A DNA stretch of 39,650 nt from Streptomyces geranii (GTDB lineage: Bacteria > Actinomycetota > Actinomycetes > Streptomycetales > Streptomycetaceae), in assembly GCF_002954775.1 (NCBI RefSeq), contig NZ_PJME01000071.1, positions 1-39,650 on the forward strand, in the 5' to 3' direction. The notes beneath the pieces were generated by a model. That model did no database searches and was not told the DNA's origin. It was given only the letters and a program-made list of their open reading frames with translations. The translations under genes and the position numbers were made by a program. Below, piece by piece: positions 18,221 through 26,242 of this stretch; position 1 is the stretch's first letter, and every line of letters begins with the position of its first letter.

Positions 18221-20413
18221 GTGAGCAGCGAGAACGGGCAGGGGAGTGGTGGGGCCGAAGGCGCCCGGGGTGCCGAGGGTGCGCCGCCCGAGCAGCTTGC
18301 GTTGATTCGGGAGACCGTGCGGCAGGCCAAGGTGCCGCGGGCCAAGCCGCGGACCTGGCGGGGGGCCGCGCTCGCCAAGGAGTTGCCTGTCGCGCGGGTG
18401 CTGGTCGACAAGGGTGTGCTGCATCTCGACCGGTACTTCGACTATGCCGTGCCCGAGGAGCTGGACGCCGATGCGCAGCCCGGGGTGCGGGTGCGGGTGC
18501 GGTTCGGGGCCGGGCGGCATCGGGTGCGGGACGGGCGGCGTGAGGGTGGGGGGCTCATTGACGGGTTCCTGGTCGCGCGGCTCGCCGAGTCCGACTACGC
18601 CGGGCCGTTGGCCGCGCTGGCCCAGGTCGTGTCGCCCGAGGTGGTGCTGAGCGAGGAGTTGCTCTCGCTCGCCCAGGCCGTCGCCGATCGGTATGCCGGG
18701 AGCCTCGCCGATGTGCTGCAACTGGCCGTGCCGCCGCGGAACGCTCGTGCTGAGAAGGCGGCCTCGACGGCGGCCTTGCCTGTTGGTGGGGTGCCGGAGG
18801 TTGGGTCCTGGGGGCGGTATGAGCGCGGGGGGGCGTTCCTTGAGGCGCTTGCTTCCGGGGGCTCGCCGCGTGCCGTGTGGAATGCCTTGCCCGGGCCCGA
18901 GTGGAGCGGAGAGTTGGCGCGGGCCGTCGGTGCGACCCTTGCCTCCGGCCGCGGGGCTCTCGTCGTCGTGCCGGACGGGCGGGCTGTCGCGCGGGTCGAC
19001 GCCGCACTGACCGACCTGCTGGGCGAGGGGCGGCACGCCGTGCTCACCGCCGACGCCGGGCCCGAGAAGCGGTACCGGGAGTGGCTCGCCGTGCGGCGGG
19101 GGGCCGTACGGGCCGTGGTCGGGACCCGGGCCGCCATGTTCGCGCCCGTCCGGGATCTGGGGCTCGTCGCGCTCTGGGACGACGGCGACGACAGCCACAG
19201 CGAGCCGCACGCTCCGCAGCCGCACGCGCGTGACGTGCTGTTGCTGCGGGCCGCGCAGGACAAGTGCGCCTTTCTGCTCGGGAGTTGGAGCTGCACGGTG
19301 GAGGCCGCGCAGCTCGTCGAGAGTGGGTGGGCCCGGCCGTTGGTCGCCGGCAGGGAGCAGGTTCGGGTGGCCGCGCCGCTTGTGCGGACCGTGGGGGACG
19401 GGGATCTCGCCCGGGACGAGGCCGCCCGAGCCGCCCGGCTGCCCACCCTCGCCTGGCAGGTCGTGCGGGACGGGCTGAAGCACGGGCCGGTTCTCGTGCA
19501 GGTGCCCCGGCGGGGGTATGTACCGAGGCTCGCCTGCGCCCGGTGCCGTGAACCCGCTCGGTGTCGGCACTGTGCCGGGCCGATGGAGGCCCGGGATGCC
19601 GGTGCGCCCTGGTGCGCGTGGTGCGGGCGTGAGGAGACCGGCTGGCACTGTCCGGAGTGCGGCGGGTTCCGGTTGCGGGCGCAGATCGTGGGCGCGCGGC
19701 GGACCGCAGAGGAGCTGGGGCGGGCGTTTCCGGCGGTGCCGGTGCGGACGTCCGGGCGTGAGCATGTGCTGGACACCGTGCCGGGGGCGCCCGCGCTCGT
19801 CGTCAGCACGCCCGGCGCCGAGCCTGTCGCCGAGGGCGGCTATGCGGCTGCGCTGCTGCTGGACGGCTGGGCGATGCTCGGGCGACCGGATCTGCGGGCC
19901 GGGGAGGACGCACTGCGGCGCTGGATGGCCGCTGCGGCGCTTGTACGGGGGCAGGGGGTGCGGGGGGAGGGGGCGCCGGGGGGAACGGTCGTCGTGGTCG
20001 CCGAGCCCACGCTGCGGCCGGTGCAGGCGTTGGTGCGGTGGGACCCGGTGGGGCATGCCGTGCGGGAGTTGGCGGAGCGGGCCGAGCTGGGGTTTCCGCC
20101 GGTGTCTCGGATGGCGTCCGTGGCCGGGACGGCGGAGGCTGTCGCCGGGTTCCTGGCAGCGGCCGAACTGCCGGGGGATGCAGAGGTGTTGGGGCCGGTG
20201 CCGTTGGCGGTGACTGCGGTGGGGCGTCCTCGGCGGGTGGGGGTGCCTCCGGCGGGGGAGCGGTGGGAGCGGGCTTTGGTTCGGGTGCCGCCTGGGAGTG
20301 GGGCTGCGTTGGCCGCTGCGTTGAAGGCGGCTCAGGCTGCGCGGATGGCTCGGGCGGGGCGTGGGGGGGAGGAGGGTGTTTGGGTGCGGATTGATCCGCC
20401 TGATATTGGGTGA
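18221..20413 (+). CDS. priA: Helicase-dead PriA, replication restart protein
   Basis: 730 aa. The N-terminal 3'-DNA-binding domain (VARVLVDKGVLHLDRYFDYAVPEEL, about 55-80) and the four-pair cysteine zinc region (CARCREPARCRHCAG through CPECGG, about 439-490) are recognisable. The helicase core has lost its ATPase: where Walker A GxTGSGKTE should be there is NALPGPEWSGELARA, and the DEEH box is DDGDDSH. Actinobacterial PriA proteins share this state, so it probably acts as a structural restart factor. No Shine-Dalgarno precedes the GTG at 18221, which fits the leaderless promoter. The TGA stop is the first unit of a TGAG repeat. Confidence 0.93.
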   Translation: MSSENGQGSGGAEGARGAEGAPPEQLALIRETVRQAKVPRAKPRTWRGAALAKELPVARVLVDKGVLHLDRYFDYAVPEELDADAQPGVRVRVRFGAGRHRVRDGRREGGGLIDGFLVARLAESDYAGPLAALAQVVSPEVVLSEELLSLAQAVADRYAGSLADVLQLAVPPRNARAEKAASTAALPVGGVPEVGSWGRYERGGAFLEALASGGSPRAVWNALPGPEWSGELARAVGATLASGRGALVVVPDGRAVARVDAALTDLLGEGRHAVLTADAGPEKRYREWLAVRRGAVRAVVGTRAAMFAPVRDLGLVALWDDGDDSHSEPHAPQPHARDVLLLRAAQDKCAFLLGSWSCTVEAAQLVESGWARPLVAGREQVRVAAPLVRTVGDGDLARDEAARAARLPTLAWQVVRDGLKHGPVLVQVPRRGYVPRLACARCREPARCRHCAGPMEARDAGAPWCAWCGREETGWHCPECGGFRLRAQIVGARRTAEELGRAFPAVPVRTSGREHVLDTVPGAPALVVSTPGAEPVAEGGYAAALLLDGWAMLGRPDLRAGEDALRRWMAAAALVRGQGVRGEGAPGGTVVVVAEPTLRPVQALVRWDPVGHAVRELAERAELGFPPVSRMASVAGTAEAVAGFLAAAELPGDAEVLGPVPLAVTAVGRPRRVGVPPAGERWERALVRVPPGSGAALAAALKAAQAARMARAGRGGEEGVWVRIDPPDIG

Positions 20414-20442
20414 GTGAGTGAGTGAGTGAGTGAGTGAGTGAG
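20411..20442. repeat. (TGAG)8 microsatellite starting at the priA stop codon
   Basis: Eight exact copies of TGAG, beginning with the priA stop codon itself, followed by a G-rich run (GGGGTGGGGTGGGGTGGG). Slippage would leave priA intact because the first unit already ends the frame. Such perfect tetranucleotide tracts are unusual in these genomes. Confidence 0.9.
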
Positions 20443-20482
20443 GGGTGGGGTGGGGTGGGTTGTTTGGCTGCCGGTCGGTGGG

Positions 20483-20635
20483 GGCTTGTCGCGCAGTTCC
20501 TCGCGCCCCTAAAAGACTTGCGGTCCCGGCGGCGCAAGGAAGCGCAGGTCGCCGTGCCCCTGAAAGACCTGCGGGCCCGGCGGCGGCAAGGAAACGTAGC
20601 TCCCCGTGCCCCTGATAGGCCTGCGGTTCCGGTGT
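20483..20635. repeat. Three degenerate tandem copies of a 51-52 bp unit
   Basis: CCCCT followed by A/G-rich and GCGG segments recurs at 20506, 20557 and 20609, a period of 51-52 bp. Each unit runs roughly from GCCCCTgAAAGACcTGCGG to GGCGGCGCAAGGAA. The first copy starts with TCGCGCAGTTCCTCGCGCCCCT, the dispersed repeat also seen at 26128 and 33025. Not a CRISPR: there are no unique spacers and the copies diverge. Confidence 0.75.
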
Positions 20636-20649
20636 TTTCAGGCTTGTGG

Positions 20650-20683
20650 CTCTGCCCTCCCGGGTGTGGTCGGGAGGGCAGAG
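20650..20683 (-). terminator. Terminator of the HTH protein gene
   Basis: The arms 20650-20662 (CTCTGCCCTCCCG) and 20671-20683 pair perfectly over 13 bp with an 8-nt loop. It lies 24 nt after the minus-strand stop at 20707. Confidence 0.75.
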
Positions 20684-20706
20684 GGTGGGGCGGGGTGGGG
20701 TGTGGG

Positions 20707-21267
20707 TCAGCCGTTTCGGGGGCCCGGGAAGGCCGTTGGGCGGGCCTCGTCTCGGAGGGTGGGGCTGCCCGCTGTCGGCTGGGTCGGCATCGAGCGGGCC
20801 GCGGGGACCGTCGGGACTGTGGGGAGGCCCGTGCCTACGCCGGTCACCGTGGCGACGCTCACCGGGCGGGTACCCGAGGTGTCCGTGGCGCGCTCGGCGT
20901 CGGCCGCTGCCTGGGCGGCGGCGCGGCGGGCGCCGTAGCGGCGGTGTACCGCCTGCTTGGTGACGCCGAGGGCCGAGCCCACCGCGTCCCACGAGAAGCC
21001 CAGGGAGCGGTCGAAGTCCACGGCGGCTGTGACCAGGGTTTCGACGCTGTCCCGCAGCTCCTGGGCGAGGCGGACGGTCGGGGCGGGGGCGCGTCCGTAG
21101 ACGACGAAGCCCGTGGCGGGGCCGGAGCGGCGCGGGCGGTAGACGTTGCCCAACTGGGCGGTGAGGGTGCGCAGTGCGTCCACCTGCCGGCGGACCCGCT
21201 CGATGTCCCGCACCAGCAAGTGCAGGCTTGCCCGAGCCTGGGCGTCGTGGGTTGCGTGGTCGGCCAT
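20707..21267 (-). CDS. Small helix-turn-helix protein of unknown function
   Basis: 186 aa, convergent with priA and divergent from fmt. An N-terminal helical segment (about 8-40) is followed by a likely helix-turn-helix at 90-112 (LGFSWDAVGSALGVTKQAVHRRYG), close to the sigma-like HTH of small actinobacterial regulators. The last 65 residues are Ala/Thr/Pro-rich and low complexity. I start at the ATG at 21267 because GAGAGG lies 9 nt upstream; a TTG start two codons earlier is possible. I recognise it as a streptomycete conserved hypothetical but know no function. Its leader contains a hairpin followed by a T-rich run (21288-21321). Confidence 0.8.
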   Translation of the reverse strand: MADHATHDAQARASLHLLVRDIERVRRQVDALRTLTAQLGNVYRPRRSGPATGFVVYGRAPAPTVRLAQELRDSVETLVTAAVDFDRSLGFSWDAVGSALGVTKQAVHRRYGARRAAAQAAADAERATDTSGTRPVSVATVTGVGTGLPTVPTVPAARSMPTQPTAGSPTLRDEARPTAFPGPRNG

Positions 21268-21287
21268 GAACAAGCCTCTCGAACCGG

Positions 21288-21346
21288 CGTTGAAAAGGAA
21301 GGGCCGCGCGGTGTGCGGCCCGTTGTGGTCAACTCTTTCTTGACCA
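21288..21346 (-). promoter_or_regulatory. Attenuator-like hairpin and 7-N7-7 inverted repeat in the HTH gene leader
   Basis: Read on the minus strand, TGGTCAA-N7-TTGACCA (21346-21326) is followed by GGGCCGC-N7-GCGGCCC (21321-21301) and then TTCCTTTTC. A GC stem followed by T-rich sequence is rare in this genome and looks like an intrinsic terminator placed before the start codon at 21267. The upstream repeat could be an operator, or an alternative pairing partner. Function is inferred. Confidence 0.45.
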
Positions 21347-21480
21347 ACGCGTTTTTGCGTGAGTGGTCACGCTGCGGGGGCGTAGGGGCATATGCGTACG
21401 CCCCCCAGGGCTTTACGACGTGCGGTCATAGACTGGTGCGCTGCACGCACGACCCCCGTCCGAGAGGCCCACGCCCACCC

Positions 21481-22419
21481 ATGAGGCTTGTCTTCGCTGG
21501 TACCCCCGAGGTCGCCGTTCCCGCCCTGGATGCCCTGATCGGGTCGGAACGGCATGAAGTGGTCGCCGTCGTCACCCGGCCCGACGCTCCGGCCGGGCGG
21601 GGCCGGCGGCTGCTCGCCAGTCCCGTGGCCCAGCGGGCCGAGGAGGCCGGCATCGAGGTGCTGAAGCCCGTCAAGCCCCGGGACGAGGAGTTCCTCGCGC
21701 GGCTGCGGGAGATCGGGCCCGACTGCTGTCCCGTCGTCGCCTACGGCGCCCTGCTGCCCCGTGTCGCCCTCGACATCCCCGCCCACGGCTGGGTCAACCT
21801 GCACTTCTCGCTGCTGCCCGCCTGGCGTGGCGCCGCCCCCGTGCAGCACTCGATCATGGCCGGCGACGAGATCACCGGCGCCGCCACCTTCCTCATCGAG
21901 GAGGGCCTCGACTCCGGCCCCGTCTACGGCACGGTGACCGAGACGATCCGGCCCACCGACACCAGCGGCGACCTGCTGACCCGGCTCGCCTTCGCCGGCT
22001 CAGGGCTGCTCGCCGCGACCATGGACGGCATCGAGGACGGCACCCTGAAGGCCGTACCGCAGCCCGCCGACGGCATCTCCCTCGCGCCGAAGATCACCGT
22101 CGAGGACGCGCACATCGACTGGACCTTGCCCGCCCTCCGCGCCGACCGCGTCGTACGAGGCTGCACTCCCGCGCCCGGCGCCTGGACCGTGTTCCGGGGC
22201 GAGCGGCTCAAGCTCATCCACGTCACGCCCGTGCCCGACCGCACCGATCTCGCGCCCGGTGTGCTCTCCGTCGGCAAGAACAACGTGTACGTCGGTACCG
22301 GGTCGTATGCCGTCGAGTTGTTGTGGGTGCAGGCTCAGGGGAAGAAGCCGATGCGCGCCGCCGACTGGGCGCGGGGCGTCCGGATCGCCGACGGTGAGGT
22401 GCTCGGCGGCAGCGTCTGA
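21481..22419 (+). CDS. fmt: Methionyl-tRNA formyltransferase
   Basis: 312 aa. It formylates initiator Met-tRNA using 10-formyltetrahydrofolate. The active-site set Asn106, His108 (NLHFSLLPAWRG) and Asp144 (EEGLDSGPV) matches E. coli Asn108, His110 and Asp146. An oligonucleotide-binding C-terminal domain begins near 205. The ATG at 21481 opens MRLVFAGTPEVAVPAL, the canonical start, although the Shine-Dalgarno (GAGAGG, 16 nt away) is poor; TAGACT at 21429 is a candidate -10. rsmB follows after 148 nt. Confidence 0.96.
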   Translation: MRLVFAGTPEVAVPALDALIGSERHEVVAVVTRPDAPAGRGRRLLASPVAQRAEEAGIEVLKPVKPRDEEFLARLREIGPDCCPVVAYGALLPRVALDIPAHGWVNLHFSLLPAWRGAAPVQHSIMAGDEITGAATFLIEEGLDSGPVYGTVTETIRPTDTSGDLLTRLAFAGSGLLAATMDGIEDGTLKAVPQPADGISLAPKITVEDAHIDWTLPALRADRVVRGCTPAPGAWTVFRGERLKLIHVTPVPDRTDLAPGVLSVGKNNVYVGTGSYAVELLWVQAQGKKPMRAADWARGVRIADGEVLGGSV

Positions 22420-22567
22420 GTCCGTCCCCCGTCTCCCGTCCTCCCTCCCGACCGCCGCCCCCGGCCCCCGCTGACCCGTTTCCGCGCGTCGCGCGTGCGA
22501 TTCGGGTCCGACCTGTACGACGTACGCTGGAAACCGCACCCTTTTCCCATATCCGGAGCACCTTTTC

Positions 22568-23995
22568 GTGAGCGATCAGCCCCGTCGGCCGCAGAAGTCC
22601 GGCAAGCCCGGCAAGCCCTACCGCCGGCCCCAGAAGGACCCCGTCCGCATCCTCGCCTTCGAGGCCCTGCGGGCCGTCGACGAGCGGGACGCCTACGCCA
22701 ACCTGGTGCTGCCGCCGCTGCTGCGGGCCGCCCGGGCGAAGGGGGACTTCGACGGGCGGGACGCGGCTCTCGCGACCGAGCTGGTGTACGGGACGCTGCG
22801 CCGGCAGGGGACGTACGACGCCGTCATCAGCGAGTGCGTCGACCGGCCGCTTCGTGAGGTCGATCCGCCCGTGCTCGATGTCTTGAGCCTCGGTGTGCAT
22901 CAGCTGCTAGGGACCCGGATCCCGACCCACGCCGCCGTGTCCGCCTCCGTCGAGCTGGCCCGGGTCGTGCTCGGCGACGGGCGGGCCAAGTTCGTGAACG
23001 CCGTGCTGCGCAAGGTCGCCCAGCACGATCTCGACGCCTGGATCGAGCGGGTCGCGCCGCCCTACGACGAGGATCCCGAGGATCATCTCGCCGTCGTGCA
23101 CTCGCATCCCCGGTGGGTCGTCTCCGCTCTCTGGGACTCCCTCGGGGGCGGGCGGAGCGGCATCGAGGAGCTGCTCGCCGCCGACAACGAGCGGCCCGAG
23201 GTCACCCTCGTCGCCAGGCCCGGGCGGGCCACCACCGAGGAGCTGCTCCGCGAGGAGGCCGCGGTGCCGGGGCGCTGGTCGCCGTACGCCGTGCGGCTCG
23301 CCGAAGGCGGTGAACCCGGTGCCATCGACGCCGTACGGGACGGTCGTGCGGGCGTGCAGGACGAGGGCAGTCAGCTGGTCGCACTGGCCCTGGCCAATGC
23401 CCCGGTCGAGGGGCCCGACCGCGCCTGGCTCGACGGGTGTGCCGGACCCGGCGGCAAGGCCGCGCTGCTCGCCGCCCTCGCCGCCCAGCGCGGGGCGCTG
23501 CTGGTCGCCTCCGAGAAGCAGCCGCACCGGGCCGGGCTGGTCGCCAGGGCGCTGGACGGCAATCCGGGGCCGTACCAGGTCGTCGTCGGGGACGGGACCC
23601 GGCCGCCGTGGCGGGCCGGGAGCTTCGACCGGGTGCTGATGGACGTGCCGTGCACCGGGCTCGGGGCGCTGCGCAGACGCCCCGAGGCGCGCTGGCGGCG
23701 GCGGCCCGAGGACCTGGACGGCTTCGCGCCGCTGCAGCGCGCGCTGCTCACCACCGCGCTGGAGTCGGTACGCGTCGGCGGGATCGTCGGCTACGCCACC
23801 TGCTCGCCGCACCTCGCCGAGACCCGCGCCGTCGTCGACGACGTGCTCAAGCAGCACCCGCACGCCGAACTCGTCGACGCCCGGCCCCTGCTGGAGGGCG
23901 TGTCCGACCTCGGCGACGGTCCCGACGTACAGCTGTGGCCGCATCTGCACGGGACCGACGCCATGTACTTGGCGCTCATCCGCCGGACCGGCTGA
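22568..23995 (+). CDS. rsmB: 16S rRNA (cytosine-967-C5) methyltransferase
   Basis: 475 aa. N-terminal NusB-like RNA-binding domain (about 20-165) and C-terminal Rossmann methyltransferase. SAM loop DGCAGPGGKAALLA is at about 286-299. The two cysteines of m5C enzymes are Cys362 (MDVPCTGLG) and Cys412 (YATCSPHL), the latter being the expected nucleophile. GTG start at 22568 after GGAG. Its last 20 nt overlap the end of the convergent MmpL gene, so there is no room for a terminator between them. Confidence 0.96.
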   Translation: MSDQPRRPQKSGKPGKPYRRPQKDPVRILAFEALRAVDERDAYANLVLPPLLRAARAKGDFDGRDAALATELVYGTLRRQGTYDAVISECVDRPLREVDPPVLDVLSLGVHQLLGTRIPTHAAVSASVELARVVLGDGRAKFVNAVLRKVAQHDLDAWIERVAPPYDEDPEDHLAVVHSHPRWVVSALWDSLGGGRSGIEELLAADNERPEVTLVARPGRATTEELLREEAAVPGRWSPYAVRLAEGGEPGAIDAVRDGRAGVQDEGSQLVALALANAPVEGPDRAWLDGCAGPGGKAALLAALAAQRGALLVASEKQPHRAGLVARALDGNPGPYQVVVGDGTRPPWRAGSFDRVLMDVPCTGLGALRRRPEARWRRRPEDLDGFAPLQRALLTTALESVRVGGIVGYATCSPHLAETRAVVDDVLKQHPHAELVDARPLLEGVSDLGDGPDVQLWPHLHGTDAMYLALIRRTG

Positions 23996-26108
23996 CCTCG
24001 GGTTCGCTTGCGGCGCCGTCCTCCTTCGCCAGGCGGGACGGCCACCACACCCGCTTGCCGACGTCCAGGAACAGGGCCGGGACCAGCACCGACCGGACCA
24101 CGAAGGTGTCCAGGACCACGCCCAGGGCCACCGCGAAGCCGATCTCCGCGAACGCCACCATGGGCAGCGTGCCCAGCGCCGCGAACGTGCCGGCCAGGAC
24201 CAGGCCCGCCGAGGTGATGACCGCGCCCGTCGTCGCCAGGCCGGTCACCACGCCCTTGCGGGTGCCCTGGCGGGCCGCCTCCTCGCGGATCCGGGTGGTC
24301 AGGAAGATGTTGTAGTCGATGCCCAGCGCCACCAGGAACACGAACACGAACAGCGGGAAGTCCGTCGACTCGCCCGCGTAGTCGAACAGGTGGCGGAACG
24401 CGAGCGCGCTGATGCCCAGCGCCGCCGCGAAGGACAGCACCACCGTGCCGATGAGCAGCAGAGGCGCGACCAGGGCGCGGAGCAGCGCGCAAAGGATCAG
24501 CAGGACCACCAGCAGGACGAGCGGGATGATCAGGATGTTGTCGTGCGTGGTCGCCCTGTCCATGTCCAGCAGGGCCGCCGTACCGCCGCCCACCTGGGCG
24601 TCCGCGTCCGGCACGGCGTGCACGGCGTCCCGGACCCGCTCCACGGTCTGTTTGGCGGCCTCGCTGTCCGCGGGGGCGGTCATGGTCGCCTCGAACAGCA
24701 CCTTGCCCTCGTAGAGGGGTTTCGTGCCCTCCGGCAGGCCCAGGGACGTGGGCACCACACCGCGCGTTTCGGCCACCGCCCGGCCGACCTGCCGGGCCTG
24801 CGCCTGGTTGCTGATGATGACGAGCGGATCGCCGCTGCCCGCCGGGAAGTACTGTGCGGACACCTCCTGGCCGACGATCGAGTCCGGTTTGTCGGTGAAC
24901 GCGTCGGCGTTGCTCAGTCCCTCCGCGCGCAGCTGCATCAGCCCGAACGAGCAGGCGATCAGCGCCGCCGCCGTGATGCCCCAGATCATGCGCGGGCGGT
25001 GGGTGATGCCGCGGCCCATCCGGGCCCAGAGGCCGCGTTCGGTCGGGTCGGGGGAGCCGTCGTGCGGGATCACCGGCCAGAAGATCCAGCGCCCGCAGAT
25101 CACCAGCAGGGCGGGGAAGAGCGTCATCATGGCCAGCAGGGCCACCGCCACCCCGATCGCCGCCACCGGGCCGAGGCCGCGCGTCGAGTTCATCTCGGCG
25201 GCCAGCAGCACCAGCATGCTCAGTACGACCGTCGCCCCGGACGCGATGACGGCAGGACCCGCCCGGTGCAGCGCGAGCGCCATCGCCTCGTGGCGGTCCT
25301 CGTGCCGGCGCAGCTCCTCCCGGTAGCGGGCGACCAGGAGCAGGGCGTAGTCCGTCCCCGCGCCGAACACCAGCACGGTGAGAATGCCGGCGCTCTGTCC
25401 GTTCACGGTCAGGCCCGCGTGTTCGGCGAGGAAGTAGATCAGCGCCTGCGCGGTGAACAGCGCCACCACCACGCCGAGCAGGGGTACGAGGATCAGGGTC
25501 GGGCTGCGATAGGTGAGCAGGAGCATGACGATGACGACGGCCATCGCCGAGAGCAGCAGCGTCGAGTCGATGCCCTCGAAGGCCTCGGAGAAGTCGGCCG
25601 ACGTACCGCCGGGCCCCGTGATGTGCACGGCCAGCCCCGCCGCACCCGTACCGGCTGCGGCTCGGATGGAGTCGACGGCGGGCGAGATCTGCTCCCAGCC
25701 CTTCTCGTCCATCGTGATCGGTACGAAGATCTGCGCGGCCCGCGGATCGACGGCCCGGTCGTACACCGGCCCCCGCGTCTCCGTACCCCGGATCCCGTGG
25801 TCACGCAGCTGCTCGATGTCCGCCTTCGCCTCGACGATCCGCGCCCGATCCGCCGCCGTGAGCCCGCTCTCGCGCGCGTAGACGACGACCGCGGGAATCT
25901 GCTCCGGCCGGAAATCCTCCGACAAGTGCAGCACCTGGGTCGACTCGGCCGACCCCGGCAGCCACGAAGCGGCGTCATTGTCCTGCGCATCGGTGAGCTT
26001 CTGCGCAAAGGGCGCAGTTAGAAACAGCACCACCAGCCACAACACCAACACGAGCCACTTGGCCCGCCGCCCACAAACGAGATAAGCGATCCCACGGTCC
26101 CGATTCAT
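23976..26108 (-). CDS. MmpL/RND-family membrane transporter 1
   Basis: 710 aa in the two-repeat MMPL layout: one membrane helix near 17-37, a large outside loop, five or six clustered helices, then the same again (second loop about 375-520). Two gated regions, with GAGTDYALLLVARYREELRR in the first and ALGIDYNIFLTTRIREEAAR in the second, carry the conserved GxxxDY motif. Family members export lipids or small hydrophobic compounds using proton motive force. The ATG at 26108 has GAGG 7 nt upstream. Substrate unknown. Its 3' end overlaps rsmB by 20 nt in convergent orientation. Confidence 0.93.
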   Translation of the reverse strand: MNRDRGIAYLVCGRRAKWLVLVLWLVVLFLTAPFAQKLTDAQDNDAASWLPGSAESTQVLHLSEDFRPEQIPAVVVYARESGLTAADRARIVEAKADIEQLRDHGIRGTETRGPVYDRAVDPRAAQIFVPITMDEKGWEQISPAVDSIRAAAGTGAAGLAVHITGPGGTSADFSEAFEGIDSTLLLSAMAVVIVMLLLTYRSPTLILVPLLGVVVALFTAQALIYFLAEHAGLTVNGQSAGILTVLVFGAGTDYALLLVARYREELRRHEDRHEAMALALHRAGPAVIASGATVVLSMLVLLAAEMNSTRGLGPVAAIGVAVALLAMMTLFPALLVICGRWIFWPVIPHDGSPDPTERGLWARMGRGITHRPRMIWGITAAALIACSFGLMQLRAEGLSNADAFTDKPDSIVGQEVSAQYFPAGSGDPLVIISNQAQARQVGRAVAETRGVVPTSLGLPEGTKPLYEGKVLFEATMTAPADSEAAKQTVERVRDAVHAVPDADAQVGGGTAALLDMDRATTHDNILIIPLVLLVVLLILCALLRALVAPLLLIGTVVLSFAAALGISALAFRHLFDYAGESTDFPLFVFVFLVALGIDYNIFLTTRIREEAARQGTRKGVVTGLATTGAVITSAGLVLAGTFAALGTLPMVAFAEIGFAVALGVVLDTFVVRSVLVPALFLDVGKRVWWPSRLAKEDGAASEPEVSRSGG

Positions 26109-26127
26109 CGCAACCTCAGCTGAATTT

Positions 26128-26172
26128 CCCTAGGGGCGCGGGGAACTGCGCGAGCAACCACGACGGGCCCGC
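26128..26172. repeat. Dispersed extragenic repeat, copy 2
   Basis: AGGGGCGCGGGGAACTGCGC (reverse complement GCGCAGTTCCCCGCGCCCCT), flanked by GAGCAACCACGACGGGCCCGCAG. The same core is at 20490-20510 and, in forward orientation, at 33035-33057. It sits between the MmpL gene and rpe. Confidence 0.8.
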
Positions 26173-26242
26173 AGCCTGTCCACCACCTTCGCCAAGACGG
26201 ACCCAACCGCACAACCCCCGGAGGGCATGGCAGGCTTGGGGC

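Noticed and set aside
20483..20635. Possible CRISPR array
   Set aside because: Units are degenerate, the period is filled by repeat-like sequence rather than unique spacers, and no cas gene is present.
18194..20992. 932-codon open frame antisense to priA
   Set aside because: Proline/arginine-rich shadow of priA and repeat DNA; no domain recognised.
20434..21480. Long N-terminal extension of Fmt
   Set aside because: It crosses tandem repeats and a gene on the other strand; Fmt begins canonically at MRLVFAGTPE.
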